Assembly (NCBI GenBank): GCA_005789055.1
Contig: SYAA01000168.1
Location: 1 to 5,714 of the forward strand
DNA: 5,714 nt
Direction: 5' to 3'
From: Actinomycetota bacterium
GTDB lineage: Bacteria; Actinomycetota; Actinomycetes; Mycobacteriales; Mycobacteriaceae
Within the stretch, counting starts at the first letter, position 1. Each line of letters opens with the position of its first letter. Shown here piece by piece: positions 1 to 5,714 of this stretch. The notes below the pieces were generated by a model. The model saw only the letters and a list, made by a program, of their open reading frames with translations, did no database searches and was not told the DNA's origin. Both the position numbers and the translations under genes were made by a program.

Positions 1-374
1 TCCGGATCCCGGTCAAGCCCAATCAGCCGCAGGCCGGGAAACTCTCGCAGGAAGCGCTCGGCGTGACCGCCGGCCCCGAGGGTGGCATCGATCAGCACCG
101 CGCCGGAACCATCAGCTGCGCGGGCGCTCAGTGCCGGGGCGAGAAGTTCCAGACATCGATCCACCAGGACCGGGACATGCCCGTGGTCGGGGGCCGGGTC
201 GGCTGACGGGGCCACGGCGGATCCTCCGGATCGGTGGGACCCGGGCCGGAGCAACCCGGGTCGGCTGAGCACCGCCCGTGCATCGAGGTCCCTGTCCGTC
301 TCAAACCTGGCGTCGGGGAAGTACGTCAGGGTCGATTCGGACAGAGGCCACGCTGCACGGGAGTGCGGCGCCAC
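1..374 (-). CDS. rsmH: RsmH, 16S rRNA (cytosine1402-N4)-methyltransferase, N-terminal part (cut by window edge)
   Basis: RsmH (MraW) transfers a methyl group from S-adenosylmethionine to N4 of C1402 of 16S rRNA in the 30S decoding site. The visible 124 codons include the family's entry motif HGHVPVL, then the SAM-binding motif I region [17 protein letters not shown] and the following GLDRDP; the rest lies left of the window. It follows mraZ directly, the usual dcw order. The start is ambiguous. The GTG at 374-372, 7 bases after the mraZ stop, gives a leader containing [16 protein letters not shown], which resembles the N-terminal extension I recall for M. tuberculosis Rv2165c and has codon-like third-position GC, so I chose it. 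It has no clear Shine-Dalgarno. An in-frame GTG at 215-213 has a strong GGAGGA six bases upstream and gives a protein starting just before HGHVPVL, the usual bacterial length. An ATG at 407-405 inside mraZ is a third option. Family call is firm; the start is not. Confidence 0.93.
   Translation of the reverse strand, partial: MAPHSRAAWPLSESTLTYFPDARFETDRDLDARAVLSRPGLLRPGSHRSGGSAVAPSADPAPDHGHVPVLVDRCLELLAPALSARAADGSGAVLIDATLGAGGHAERFLREFPGLRLIGLDRDP
205..230 (-). promoter_or_regulatory. Strong internal ribosome binding site in rsmH
   Basis: On the minus strand GGAGGA (228-223) lies six bases before an in-frame GTG at 215-213, within the annotated rsmH. It is the best Shine-Dalgarno in this gene and could start a shorter RsmH of conventional length, either as the main start or alongside the longer form. 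Seen directly; its use is inferred. Confidence 0.55.
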
Positions 375-381
375 CGCGGAC

Positions 382-813
382 TCAGATGATGTCGCTGAGT
401 GCGTCATCGCTGGCCGCGGAGAAGTTCTCTTCATGGGTTTGCTGGTAGTCCTGCCACGCTGCGGCGTCCCAGATCTCCAGGAAATCGACGGCCCCGATCA
501 CCACGCAGTCCTTGGCGAGGCCGGCGTAGCGACGGTGGTCAGCAGACAGCGTGATCCGGCCCTGGGTGTCCGGATGCTGTTCGTCGGTGCCGGCTGCCAG
601 GTTGCGCAGAAACGCCCTGGCCTCGGGATTGCTCCTGGACGTTCGGGTGGCACGTTGCGCCAGCTGTTCGAATTGTGCGCGGGGGTAGACCGCCAGACTG
701 TGGTCTTGGCTTTTGGTGACCATCAGCCCCCCTGCCAGCGCGTCTCTGAATTTGGCAGGCAACGTCAGCCGTCCTTTGTCGTCCAACTTGGGGGTGTAGG
801 TGCCGAGAAACAT
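382..813 (-). CDS. mraZ: MraZ, transcriptional regulator of the dcw cluster
   Basis: MraZ is a DNA-binding AbrB-like (SpoVT/MraZ fold) protein that forms ring-shaped oligomers and represses its own operon, the division and cell-wall cluster, by binding repeated TGGGN boxes upstream. The 143-residue product has the two MraZ half-domains, each with its signature: [13 protein letters not shown] at about residues 11-23 and [10 protein letters not shown] at 81-90. Length is normal for actinobacteria. The frame can be opened to a GTG at 822, but the ATG at 813 gives the conserved start [15 protein letters not shown] and sits 8-11 bases after a purine-rich GAGGAGAGG (about 830-822), whereas the GTG would abut that site. 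rsmH follows closely downstream and is likely co-transcribed. The upstream region carries a matching MraZ box (860-894), so autoregulation is likely. Identity is close to certain from motifs and context. Confidence 0.97.
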   Translation of the reverse strand: MFLGTYTPKLDDKGRLTLPAKFRDALAGGLMVTKSQDHSLAVYPRAQFEQLAQRATRTSRSNPEARAFLRNLAAGTDEQHPDTQGRITLSADHRRYAGLAKDCVVIGAVDFLEIWDAAAWQDYQQTHEENFSAASDDALSDII

Positions 814-859
814 GCTGCGCACCTCTCCTCACCCCTACCGCAACCCGAAGCGACCGCCG

Positions 860-894
860 CTCCAATGTCCGCCACATTACCCCACATCGCCCCA
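860..894 (-). promoter_or_regulatory. MraZ box: four phased TGGNN direct repeats upstream of mraZ
   Basis: Read on the minus strand the repeats are TGGGG (894-890), TGGGG (884-880), TGGCG (874-870) and TGGAG (864-860), each separated by exactly five bases, so they recur every 10 bp on one face of the helix. This matches the known MraZ operator of TGGGN repeats with 5-bp spacers, and the first also fits the AAAGTGG form described for Mollicutes. The array ends 46 bases before the mraZ ATG. The two repeats nearest the gene are degenerate. Repeats seen directly; MraZ binding inferred from family knowledge. Confidence 0.85.
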
Positions 895-930
895 CTTTGC
901 TCTGAAAATTCACCTAAAAGCGGCGCAATT

Positions 931-951
931 TCCCACTTTTCGGGGTGTCAA
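931..951 (-). promoter_or_regulatory. Possible mraZ promoter element: TTGACA -35 with overlapping TGGGA half-site
   Basis: A perfect TTGACA lies at 951-946 on the minus strand, followed by AAAAGTGGGA (940-931), an isolated MraZ-like half-site. No convincing TANNNT -10 sits at 16-19 bases: the hexamer at 17 is TTGCGC. Downstream AT-rich TTTTAG and GAATTT are at the wrong spacing. Mycobacterial promoters often depend mainly on the -10, so the assignment is weak. Confidence 0.25.
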
Positions 952-963
952 GAACACGCATGG

Positions 964-979
964 CCCGGTTCGGACCGGG
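964..979. repeat. Perfect inverted repeat, 6-bp arms, 4-base loop
   Basis: CCCGGT (964-969) and ACCGGG (974-979) flank TCGG. A compact GC hairpin could form on either strand. No T-run follows on either side, so a classical intrinsic terminator is not supported. It lies between the DUF3040 gene and the mraZ promoter region. Confidence 0.5.
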
Positions 980-992
980 GATCATCGCCAAA

Positions 993-1007
993 GTCCCAGT
1001 TCGGGAC
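993..1007. repeat. Inverted repeat, 5-bp arms, 5-base loop
   Basis: GTCCC (993-997) and GGGAC (1003-1007) flank AGTTC. It lies 13 bases from the stronger inverted repeat at 964-979 and shares a GTTCGG(G)AC core with it. It could be a protein-binding dyad or an RNA hairpin; no function can be assigned. Confidence 0.35.
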
Positions 1008-1026
1008 GCAGTGGGGGGAAGTGGGG
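1002..1026 (+). promoter_or_regulatory. Second MraZ-like repeat array, opposite orientation
   Basis: On the plus strand TGGGG (1012-1016) and TGGGG (1022-1026) are separated by exactly five bases, the spacing of a MraZ box. A degenerate CGGGA (1002-1006) is in the same phase. The orientation is opposite to the array at 860-894. There is no plus-strand gene just downstream, so any role would be as an auxiliary or looping site for mraZ. Two perfect units in a GC-rich region can also arise by chance. Confidence 0.4.
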
Positions 1027-1042
1027 CCGAAACGAGCCCTCA

Positions 1043-1065
1043 GGAAAAGGCAGCCGACGGCCACC
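1043..1065 (-). terminator. Possible intrinsic terminator of the DUF3040 gene
   Basis: On the minus strand GGTGGC (1065-1060) and GCTGCC (1054-1049) can form a 6-bp stem with two G-U pairs around a CGTCG loop, followed at once by TTTT (1048-1045). It lies about 60 bases past the DUF3040 stop codon. The stem is weak and the T-run short, so this is tentative. Confidence 0.3.
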
Positions 1066-1096
1066 CATCATGGCGAACCGAATGGTGACGACTTGG

Positions 1097-1115
1097 GCTA
1101 TCTGGTGCTATCTGG
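1097..1115. repeat. 9-bp direct repeat, 10-bp period
   Basis: GCTATCTGG occurs at 1097-1105 and again at 1107-1115 with one base between, a spacing of one helical turn. It lies about 10 bases past the DUF3040 stop codon. Role unknown. Confidence 0.45.
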
Positions 1116-1125
1116 CGGGTGGGCG

Positions 1126-1527
1126 CTATTCGTCGAAACGACGACGGAAGCGGTCCTCCATGCGGTTGGTAAAGGATCCACCCGCGCCCCGGGCGCGCCG
1201 CTGGCGGGCCTGGTTCGGTGCGGCCACGCCCGTGGGACCGCCGGGACCCCGCGGTCCGGTGACGGCGAAGACCACGCCCGCGAACATCACTAGAAAGCCC
1301 AGGATCGACAGCACCGGAAAGCCGCCGATCATGGTGGCCTTGATCGCTACCCCGGCCACCAGCATCGCCAGCCCAAGCAGGAAGAGCCCGGCGCCCTGCA
1401 GTCGCCGACGCGCTGAGGGCGCCCGCAGCGTTCCCCCGCGAACACTGGAGGCGAACTTGGGATCTTCAGCGTAGAGAGCGCTCTCAATCTGATCGAGCAT
1501 CCGCTGCTCATGATCGGAGAGTGGCAT
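1126..1527 (-). CDS. DUF3040 domain membrane protein (Rv2169c-like)
   Basis: This 133-residue protein starts MPLSDHEQRMLDQIESAL, the hallmark of the DUF3040 family, small actinobacterial membrane proteins of unknown function. Residues 1-40 are the soluble amphipathic head, including YAEDPKFASS at about 19-28. Two hydrophobic segments follow at about 44-62 and 68-90, joined by a short KATMIGG turn. The tail is rich in Gly, Pro and Arg and ends in a basic GGSFTNRMEDRFRRRFDE, probably cytoplasmic. The ATG at 1527 is fixed by the conserved start and by a near-perfect AAGGAGG ending five bases upstream; the frame stays open far beyond it by GC bias only. It matches in position and sequence the M. 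tuberculosis gene Rv2169c next to mraZ. It is transcribed toward mraZ but separated from it by about 310 bases with its own control elements, so it is probably a separate unit. Function unknown. Confidence 0.93.
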   Translation of the reverse strand: MPLSDHEQRMLDQIESALYAEDPKFASSVRGGTLRAPSARRRLQGAGLFLLGLAMLVAGVAIKATMIGGFPVLSILGFLVMFAGVVFAVTGPRGPGGPTGVAAPNQARQRRARGAGGSFTNRMEDRFRRRFDE

Positions 1528-1560
1528 TCGTCCCTCCTTGCCCAACTCGGCCGTTGCTTC

Positions 1561-1576
1561 TCGTATGTGCGTACGA
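1561..1576. promoter_or_regulatory. Imperfect palindrome upstream of the DUF3040 gene
   Basis: TCGTATGTGCGTACGA matches its reverse complement at six of eight positions per arm, with perfect TCGTA and TACGA ends. It lies 34 bases upstream of the DUF3040 ATG, inside the expected 5' leader or promoter. It could be an operator for a dimeric regulator; the regulator is unknown. Confidence 0.35.
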
Positions 1577-1604
1577 CCCGGCGACGTCCGGATCGGATAC
1601 CCAG

Positions 1605-1610
1605 ATGATA
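1605..1610 (-). promoter_or_regulatory. Candidate -10 element (TATCAT) for the DUF3040 gene
   Basis: TATCAT on the minus strand fits the mycobacterial SigA-type TANNNT consensus and would give a leader of about 70 bases before the ATG at 1527. No good -35 is seen at the usual distance; the hexamer at 17 bases is TGGTGT. The position is plausible; usage is inferred. Confidence 0.35.
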
Positions 1611-1630
1611 CGAGGCCATGGTTCCCGACA

Positions 1631-1656
1631 CCACCCAGTTCGACCACCCAGTTTGA
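1631..1656. repeat. 13-bp tandem direct repeat in the divergent promoter region
   Basis: CCACCCAGTTCGA (1631-1643) is followed immediately by CCACCCAGTTTGA (1644-1656), one mismatch. It lies about 20 bases behind the TATCAT element, where it would cover the -35 region of the DUF3040 promoter. It could be an operator with two adjacent half-sites or a small duplication. Confidence 0.55.
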
Positions 1657-1766
1657 CCTGATGTTGCCGTTGAATGAGTGTATCCCGGCGCGCCGATTCG
1701 TCGGCCCCGGCCGCGGCCACGTCAGACGAACGTCATCACCGGGCCCGGCGTCGGGCCGTCCGGCAT

Positions 1767-1772
1767 CATAAT
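1767..1772 (+). promoter_or_regulatory. Candidate -10 element (CATAAT) for the GNAT-lppM-idsA2-mptA operon
   Basis: CATAAT matches the TATAAT consensus at five of six positions in an otherwise GC-rich stretch, and would place a transcription start near 1779, about 45 bases before the proposed GNAT start. There is no recognisable -35 at 16-19 bases. Usage is inferred. Confidence 0.35.
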
Positions 1773-1823
1773 GACCCATCGGCCGCCTCGGCCGGACCGA
1801 CGTCGAGAGGGGGACCCCAGACG

Positions 1824-2476
1824 TTGGCGACCTACCTGATCGACATGACGCCCGCCGACATGCGGCGCCGGCTGCCCGAGGCACTCAACATCTATGTCGA
1901 TGCGATGCGGTATCCACGCGGAACCGAGTCCCAGCGAGCGTCGATGTGGCTCGAGCACACCGGGCGGCACGGCTGGCGAGCAGTGGCTGCGGTCGAGATT
2001 GATCTGCCGACCGAGGGGTCTGGGCCCACCGAGGGGTCTGGGCCCACCGAGGGGTCTGGGCCAACCGTGGGGTCTGGGACGACTGAGGAACTGGCGGCCG
2101 CGTCGCTTCTGGGAGTGGCCTACGGCTACCGCGGAGCGCCGGATCAGTGGTGGCAGCAGCAGGTGATACGGGGCCTGCACCAGATGGGATTTCCCCGCGA
2201 GGAGACCGCCCGCCTAATGGGTGACTACTTCGAACTGACCGAGCTGCACATCGCCCCGGACGCACAGGGCCGCGGCCTGGGTGAAGCGCTCGCCCGTCGA
2301 CTGCTGACCGACCGCGACGAGGCCAATGTGCTGCTCTCGACACCGGAAACCAACGGCGAGGCCAACCGTGCATGGCGGCTGTATCGCCGATTGGGTTTCA
2401 CCGACATCATCCGGGGTTATCACTTCTCCGGCGACCCACGGGCATTCGCCATCCTGGGTCGGACGCTGCCGCTGTA

Positions 2477-2477
<1 letters not shown>
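1824..2477 (+). CDS. GNAT-family N-acetyltransferase (Rv2170-like)
   Basis: GNAT enzymes move the acetyl group of acetyl-CoA to an amine; the M. tuberculosis orthologue Rv2170 has been reported to acetylate isocitrate dehydrogenase, so a protein substrate is possible here. The 217-residue product has the fold's landmarks: an N-terminal strand TYLIDM (3-8), a strand WRAVAAVEI (51-59), a strand SLLGVAYGY (94-102), motif A with LHIAPDAQGRGLGEALARRLL at 141-161 whose QGRGLG is the pyrophosphate-binding loop, and motif B NRAWRLYRRLGF at 181-192. The start chosen is TTG at 1824, because the first strand begins right after it and GAGAGGGGGA (1805-1814) precedes it; the ATG at 1845 would remove that strand. 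Residues 63-86 are four copies of a TEGSGP-like hexapeptide from an 18-bp tandem repeat, placed in the loop between two strands. It heads a tight operon: its stop codon shares a base with the proposed lppM start. Confidence 0.88.
2010..2081 (+). repeat. In-frame minisatellite, 18-bp unit x 4, inside the GNAT gene
   Basis: Units begin at 2010, 2028, 2046 and 2064. The consensus is ACCGAGGGGTCTGGGCCC. Units 1 and 2 are identical, unit 3 differs at its last base, and unit 4 carries several changes (GAG to GTG, and a changed 3' end). Each unit encodes TEGSGP (TVGSGT in the last). The array keeps frame for any whole number of copies, so length variation would alter only a flexible loop. The gradient of divergence suggests recent expansion from the 5' side. 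Confidence 0.9.
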
Positions 2478-4311
<1,834 letters not shown>

Positions 4312-4329
4312 TGGATTGAGCTGAGGCCG

Positions 4330-5714
4330 ATGTCCGCCACCACACCGCCGACCGCCGCGTCGCCACCAACGGGCCTACCCCGGCTGGCGGCTTTCGCGCG
4401 CGGCGACGAGGGCCGCCCGGCGCTGCTGGGGTTTGTGGGTGCGGCGCTGATCGCGGTGGGCGGCGTCGGTGCCGGCAGCACCCGTCAGCGCGACCCCCTG
4501 CTGGAATCTGCGCACCTGTCCTGGCTGCGATTCGGTCACGGAGTCGTGGTCTCGTCAGTGCTGGTGTGGCTGGGCGTCGGGATGCTCCTAGCGGCTTGGA
4601 TCTGGTTGGGCCGCAGGTTGATCGATGGTCCCGGGGTCAGCGAGTACGCGTTGATCGCCACCACCGGGTTCTGGCTGGTTCCGTTGATGGCCAGCGTTCC
4701 GCTGTTCAGCCGCGACGCCTACTCCTATCTCGCCCAGGGCGCGCTGCTGCGAGACGGGTTCGATCCGTACGCGGTCGGACCGATCGAGAACCCGAATCCC
4801 CTTCTCGATGACGTCAGTTCGGTCTGGATCACCACACCGGCGCCATACGGCCCGGCGTTCATCCTGATCGCCAAGTTCGTCACCCTGCTCGCCGGCGACA
4901 ATGTGGTGACCGGGACCATCTTGCTTCGACTGTGCATGCTGCCGGGCCTGGCGTTGTTGATCTGGGCGGCGCCGCGGGTGGCCCGCCACGTCGGCGCCAG
5001 CGGAGCGGTAGCGCTGTGGATCTGCGTACTCAACCCCCTGGTGATAGTCCACCTGATAGGTGGCGTGCATAACGAAATGCTGATGATCGGGCTCATGATG
5101 GCCGGTATCGCGCTGACCTTCTCCCGCCACCACATCGCTGGAGCAGCACTGATCGCCATCGCTGTTGCCGTCAAAGCCACTGCTGTGCTTGCGCTTCCAT
5201 TCATGGTGTGGGTCTGGATGCGTCATCTGTCCGGAAACCGCCTACGCGCGTTCCTGATCGCCTCCGCGGCGTCGGTGGCAACCTTCGGCGCGGTGTTCGC
5301 GGTGCTGTCCGGTGCAGCCGGCGTCGGGTTGGGCTGGTTAACCGCCCTGGCCGGCTCGGCGCGAGTCATCAACTGGCTGACGATTCCGACCGCGGTGGCC
5401 AATCTCGCCAACGCGATCGGCGGAGCATTCACGGCGGTCAACTTTTACGGCGTTCTCGAGGTCACCCGACTGATCGGCATGGCAGTCATCGGGGTGGCGC
5501 TGCCACTGCTGTGGTGGCGCTTCCGGCACACCGATCGCGAGGCGCTACAGGGCATCGCGTGGGCAATGGTCGTCGTCGTGCTGTTCGCGCCTGCGGCACT
5601 GCCCTGGTACTACACCTGGCCGCTTGCGGTGGCGTCGGCCCTGGTGCAATCACGCCCGGAGATCGCCTTCATCGCGGGCTTCTCAACCTGGATCATGGTG
5701 ATCTTCAAGCCCGA
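4330..5714 (+). CDS. mptA: MptA, alpha-(1->6)-mannopyranosyltransferase (truncated by window end)
   Basis: MptA is a GT-C fold, polytopic membrane mannosyltransferase that uses polyprenyl-phosphate mannose to extend the alpha-1,6-mannan backbone of lipomannan and lipoarabinomannan on the outer face of the plasma membrane. The frame is open from the ATG at 4330 to the window edge: 461 codons and two bases. From the roughly 516 residues I recall for M. tuberculosis Rv2174, about 50 residues are missing. Visible features: a short Pro-rich cytoplasmic start, about a dozen hydrophobic segments (for example about 31-49, 70-93, 105-125, 223-242, 250-264, 268-297, 305-333, 381-397, 407-424), the first-loop motif SRDAYSYLAQG with the presumed catalytic Asp129, DPYAVGP at 145-151, APYGPAF at 171-177, NPLVIVHLIGGVHNEMLM at 235-252, and PWYYTWPL at 425-432. 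The ATG is the only standard start after the in-frame stop at 4309; GAGG lies three bases before it, a weak, close ribosome site. The operon position next to a prenyl synthase fits its lipid-linked donor. Confidence 0.94.
   Translation, partial: MSATTPPTAASPPTGLPRLAAFARGDEGRPALLGFVGAALIAVGGVGAGSTRQRDPLLESAHLSWLRFGHGVVVSSVLVWLGVGMLLAAWIWLGRRLIDGPGVSEYALIATTGFWLVPLMASVPLFSRDAYSYLAQGALLRDGFDPYAVGPIENPNPLLDDVSSVWITTPAPYGPAFILIAKFVTLLAGDNVVTGTILLRLCMLPGLALLIWAAPRVARHVGASGAVALWICVLNPLVIVHLIGGVHNEMLMIGLMMAGIALTFSRHHIAGAALIAIAVAVKATAVLALPFMVWVWMRHLSGNRLRAFLIASAASVATFGAVFAVLSGAAGVGLGWLTALAGSARVINWLTIPTAVANLANAIGGAFTAVNFYGVLEVTRLIGMAVIGVALPLLWWRFRHTDREALQGIAWAMVVVVLFAPAALPWYYTWPLAVASALVQSRPEIAFIAGFSTWIMVIFKP

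Larger units (their letters stand above)
814..1125. other. Intergenic control region between DUF3040 gene and mraZ
   Basis: This 312-base stretch has no credible gene; reading frames across it are low-complexity GC shadows. It holds the mraZ ribosome binding site (about 822-830), the four-repeat MraZ box (860-894), an isolated AAAAGTGGGA half-site (minus, 940-931), a perfect TTGACA hexamer on the minus strand (951-946), two inverted repeats (964-979, 993-1007), a TGGGG pair on the plus strand (1012-1026), a possible terminator for the DUF3040 gene (1043-1065) and a 9-bp direct repeat (1097-1115). The part nearest the mraZ box (about 900-940) is more AT-rich than its surroundings, as expected for a promoter. 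Confidence 0.7.
1528..1823. other. Divergent intergenic region between DUF3040 gene and GNAT operon
   Basis: This 296-base stretch separates two divergently transcribed genes and must hold both promoters. Frames through it on both strands are Arg/Pro/Ser-rich shadows that do not continue the conserved N-termini. It contains the strong DUF3040 ribosome binding site (about 1532-1539), a 16-bp imperfect palindrome (1561-1576), a TATCAT hexamer on the minus strand (1610-1605), a 13-bp tandem repeat (1631-1656), a CATAAT hexamer on the plus strand (1767-1772) and a CGGCCG-CCT-CGGCCG hairpin sequence (1780-1794) in the likely GNAT leader. Confidence 0.65.

Noticed and set aside
814..822. GTG at 822 as the mraZ start
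   Set aside because: It would add only three residues before the conserved MFLGTYTPK and abuts the ribosome binding site, leaving no workable spacing.
82..1293. 403-codon open frame on the plus strand across rsmH, mraZ and the intergenic region
   Set aside because: It is antisense to two confidently identified genes and then runs through non-coding control sequence. Its product is Gly/Ala/Arg/Pro-rich with no recognisable motif; this is a GC-bias shadow.
800..1474. 224-codon plus-strand frame overlapping the DUF3040 gene
   Set aside because: Antisense to the DUF3040 gene, basic Pro/Arg-rich composition, no family motif and no ribosome site.
1674..1823. ATG at 1674 as the GNAT start
   Set aside because: The added 50 residues are Ser/Ala/Arg-rich with no similarity to a GNAT fold, and the frame crosses the candidate promoter. 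The TTG at 1824 has a purine-rich site and begins at the first strand.
1528..1884. N-terminal extension of the DUF3040 frame up to 1884
   Set aside because: The conserved family start MPLSDHEQRM and the near-perfect AAGGAGG fix the start at 1527; the upstream part is low-complexity and would cross the GNAT start.
2010..2081. Reading the 18-bp repeats as a CRISPR-like array or as MraZ sites
   Set aside because: There are no spacers between units and they are coding and in frame. The TGGG cores recur every 18 bp, not 10, so they do not fit a MraZ box.
2372..2476. lppM start at ATG 2372 inside the GNAT gene
   Set aside because: It would put a long non-hydrophobic stretch before the lipoprotein signal peptide and overlap GNAT by about 105 bases; starts at 2477 or 2501 fit the signal peptide.
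4588..5226. 212-codon and 159-codon minus-strand frames opposite mptA
   Set aside because: Antisense to a clearly recognised multi-pass mannosyltransferase with conserved motifs. The His/Gln/Arg/Asp-rich products are typical antisense shadows of a hydrophobic GC-rich gene.

Overview
The window looks like chromosomal DNA from a mycobacterium (Mycobacteriaceae, genus Mycobacterium sensu lato). It is GC-rich and uses GTG and TTG starts. Its gene order, read from the proteins, matches the M. tuberculosis stretch Rv2165c-Rv2174: rsmH, mraZ, a DUF3040 membrane protein, a GNAT acetyltransferase, the lipoprotein LppM, a polyprenyl diphosphate synthase of the IdsA2 type and the mannosyltransferase MptA. 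LppM and MptA together make a mycobacterium far more likely than another actinobacterium. The species cannot be fixed from the sequence alone.

Layout. Positions 1-813 (minus strand) hold the start of the division and cell-wall (dcw) cluster: mraZ, then rsmH, which runs off the left edge. Positions 814-1125 are non-coding and carry the mraZ control region. This includes a well-formed MraZ box of four 10-bp-phased TGGNN repeats, a second TGGGG pair in the opposite orientation, several inverted repeats and a possible terminator for the gene behind it. Positions 1126-1527 (minus) encode a small two-pass DUF3040 protein with a strong ribosome binding site. Positions 1528-1823 form a divergent intergenic region with a 13-bp tandem repeat and candidate promoter elements. 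From 1824 to the right edge, four plus-strand genes are packed with overlaps or gaps under 20 bases and probably form one operon: GNAT, lppM, idsA2-like and mptA (open at the right edge).

How the genes fit together. The left half starts the division cluster: MraZ is its autoregulator and RsmH methylates 16S rRNA. The right half is envelope-oriented. The prenyl synthase makes allylic diphosphates that can feed lipid carriers, MptA elongates the mannan backbone of lipomannan and lipoarabinomannan using a polyprenyl-phosphate mannose donor, and LppM is a lipoprotein linked in M. tuberculosis to phosphatidylinositol mannosides. The GNAT gene heads this operon. It carries an in-frame 18-bp x 4 minisatellite, the most obviously variable element here.

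No mobile element, CRISPR array, tRNA or rRNA was seen. The coding genes belong to a conserved locus. The points worth a second look are regulatory (MraZ box architecture, repeats in the divergent promoter region), translational (start choice in rsmH and in the prenyl synthase) and comparative (no Rv2172c-like gene between lppM and the prenyl synthase, and no insertion sequence upstream of mraZ).
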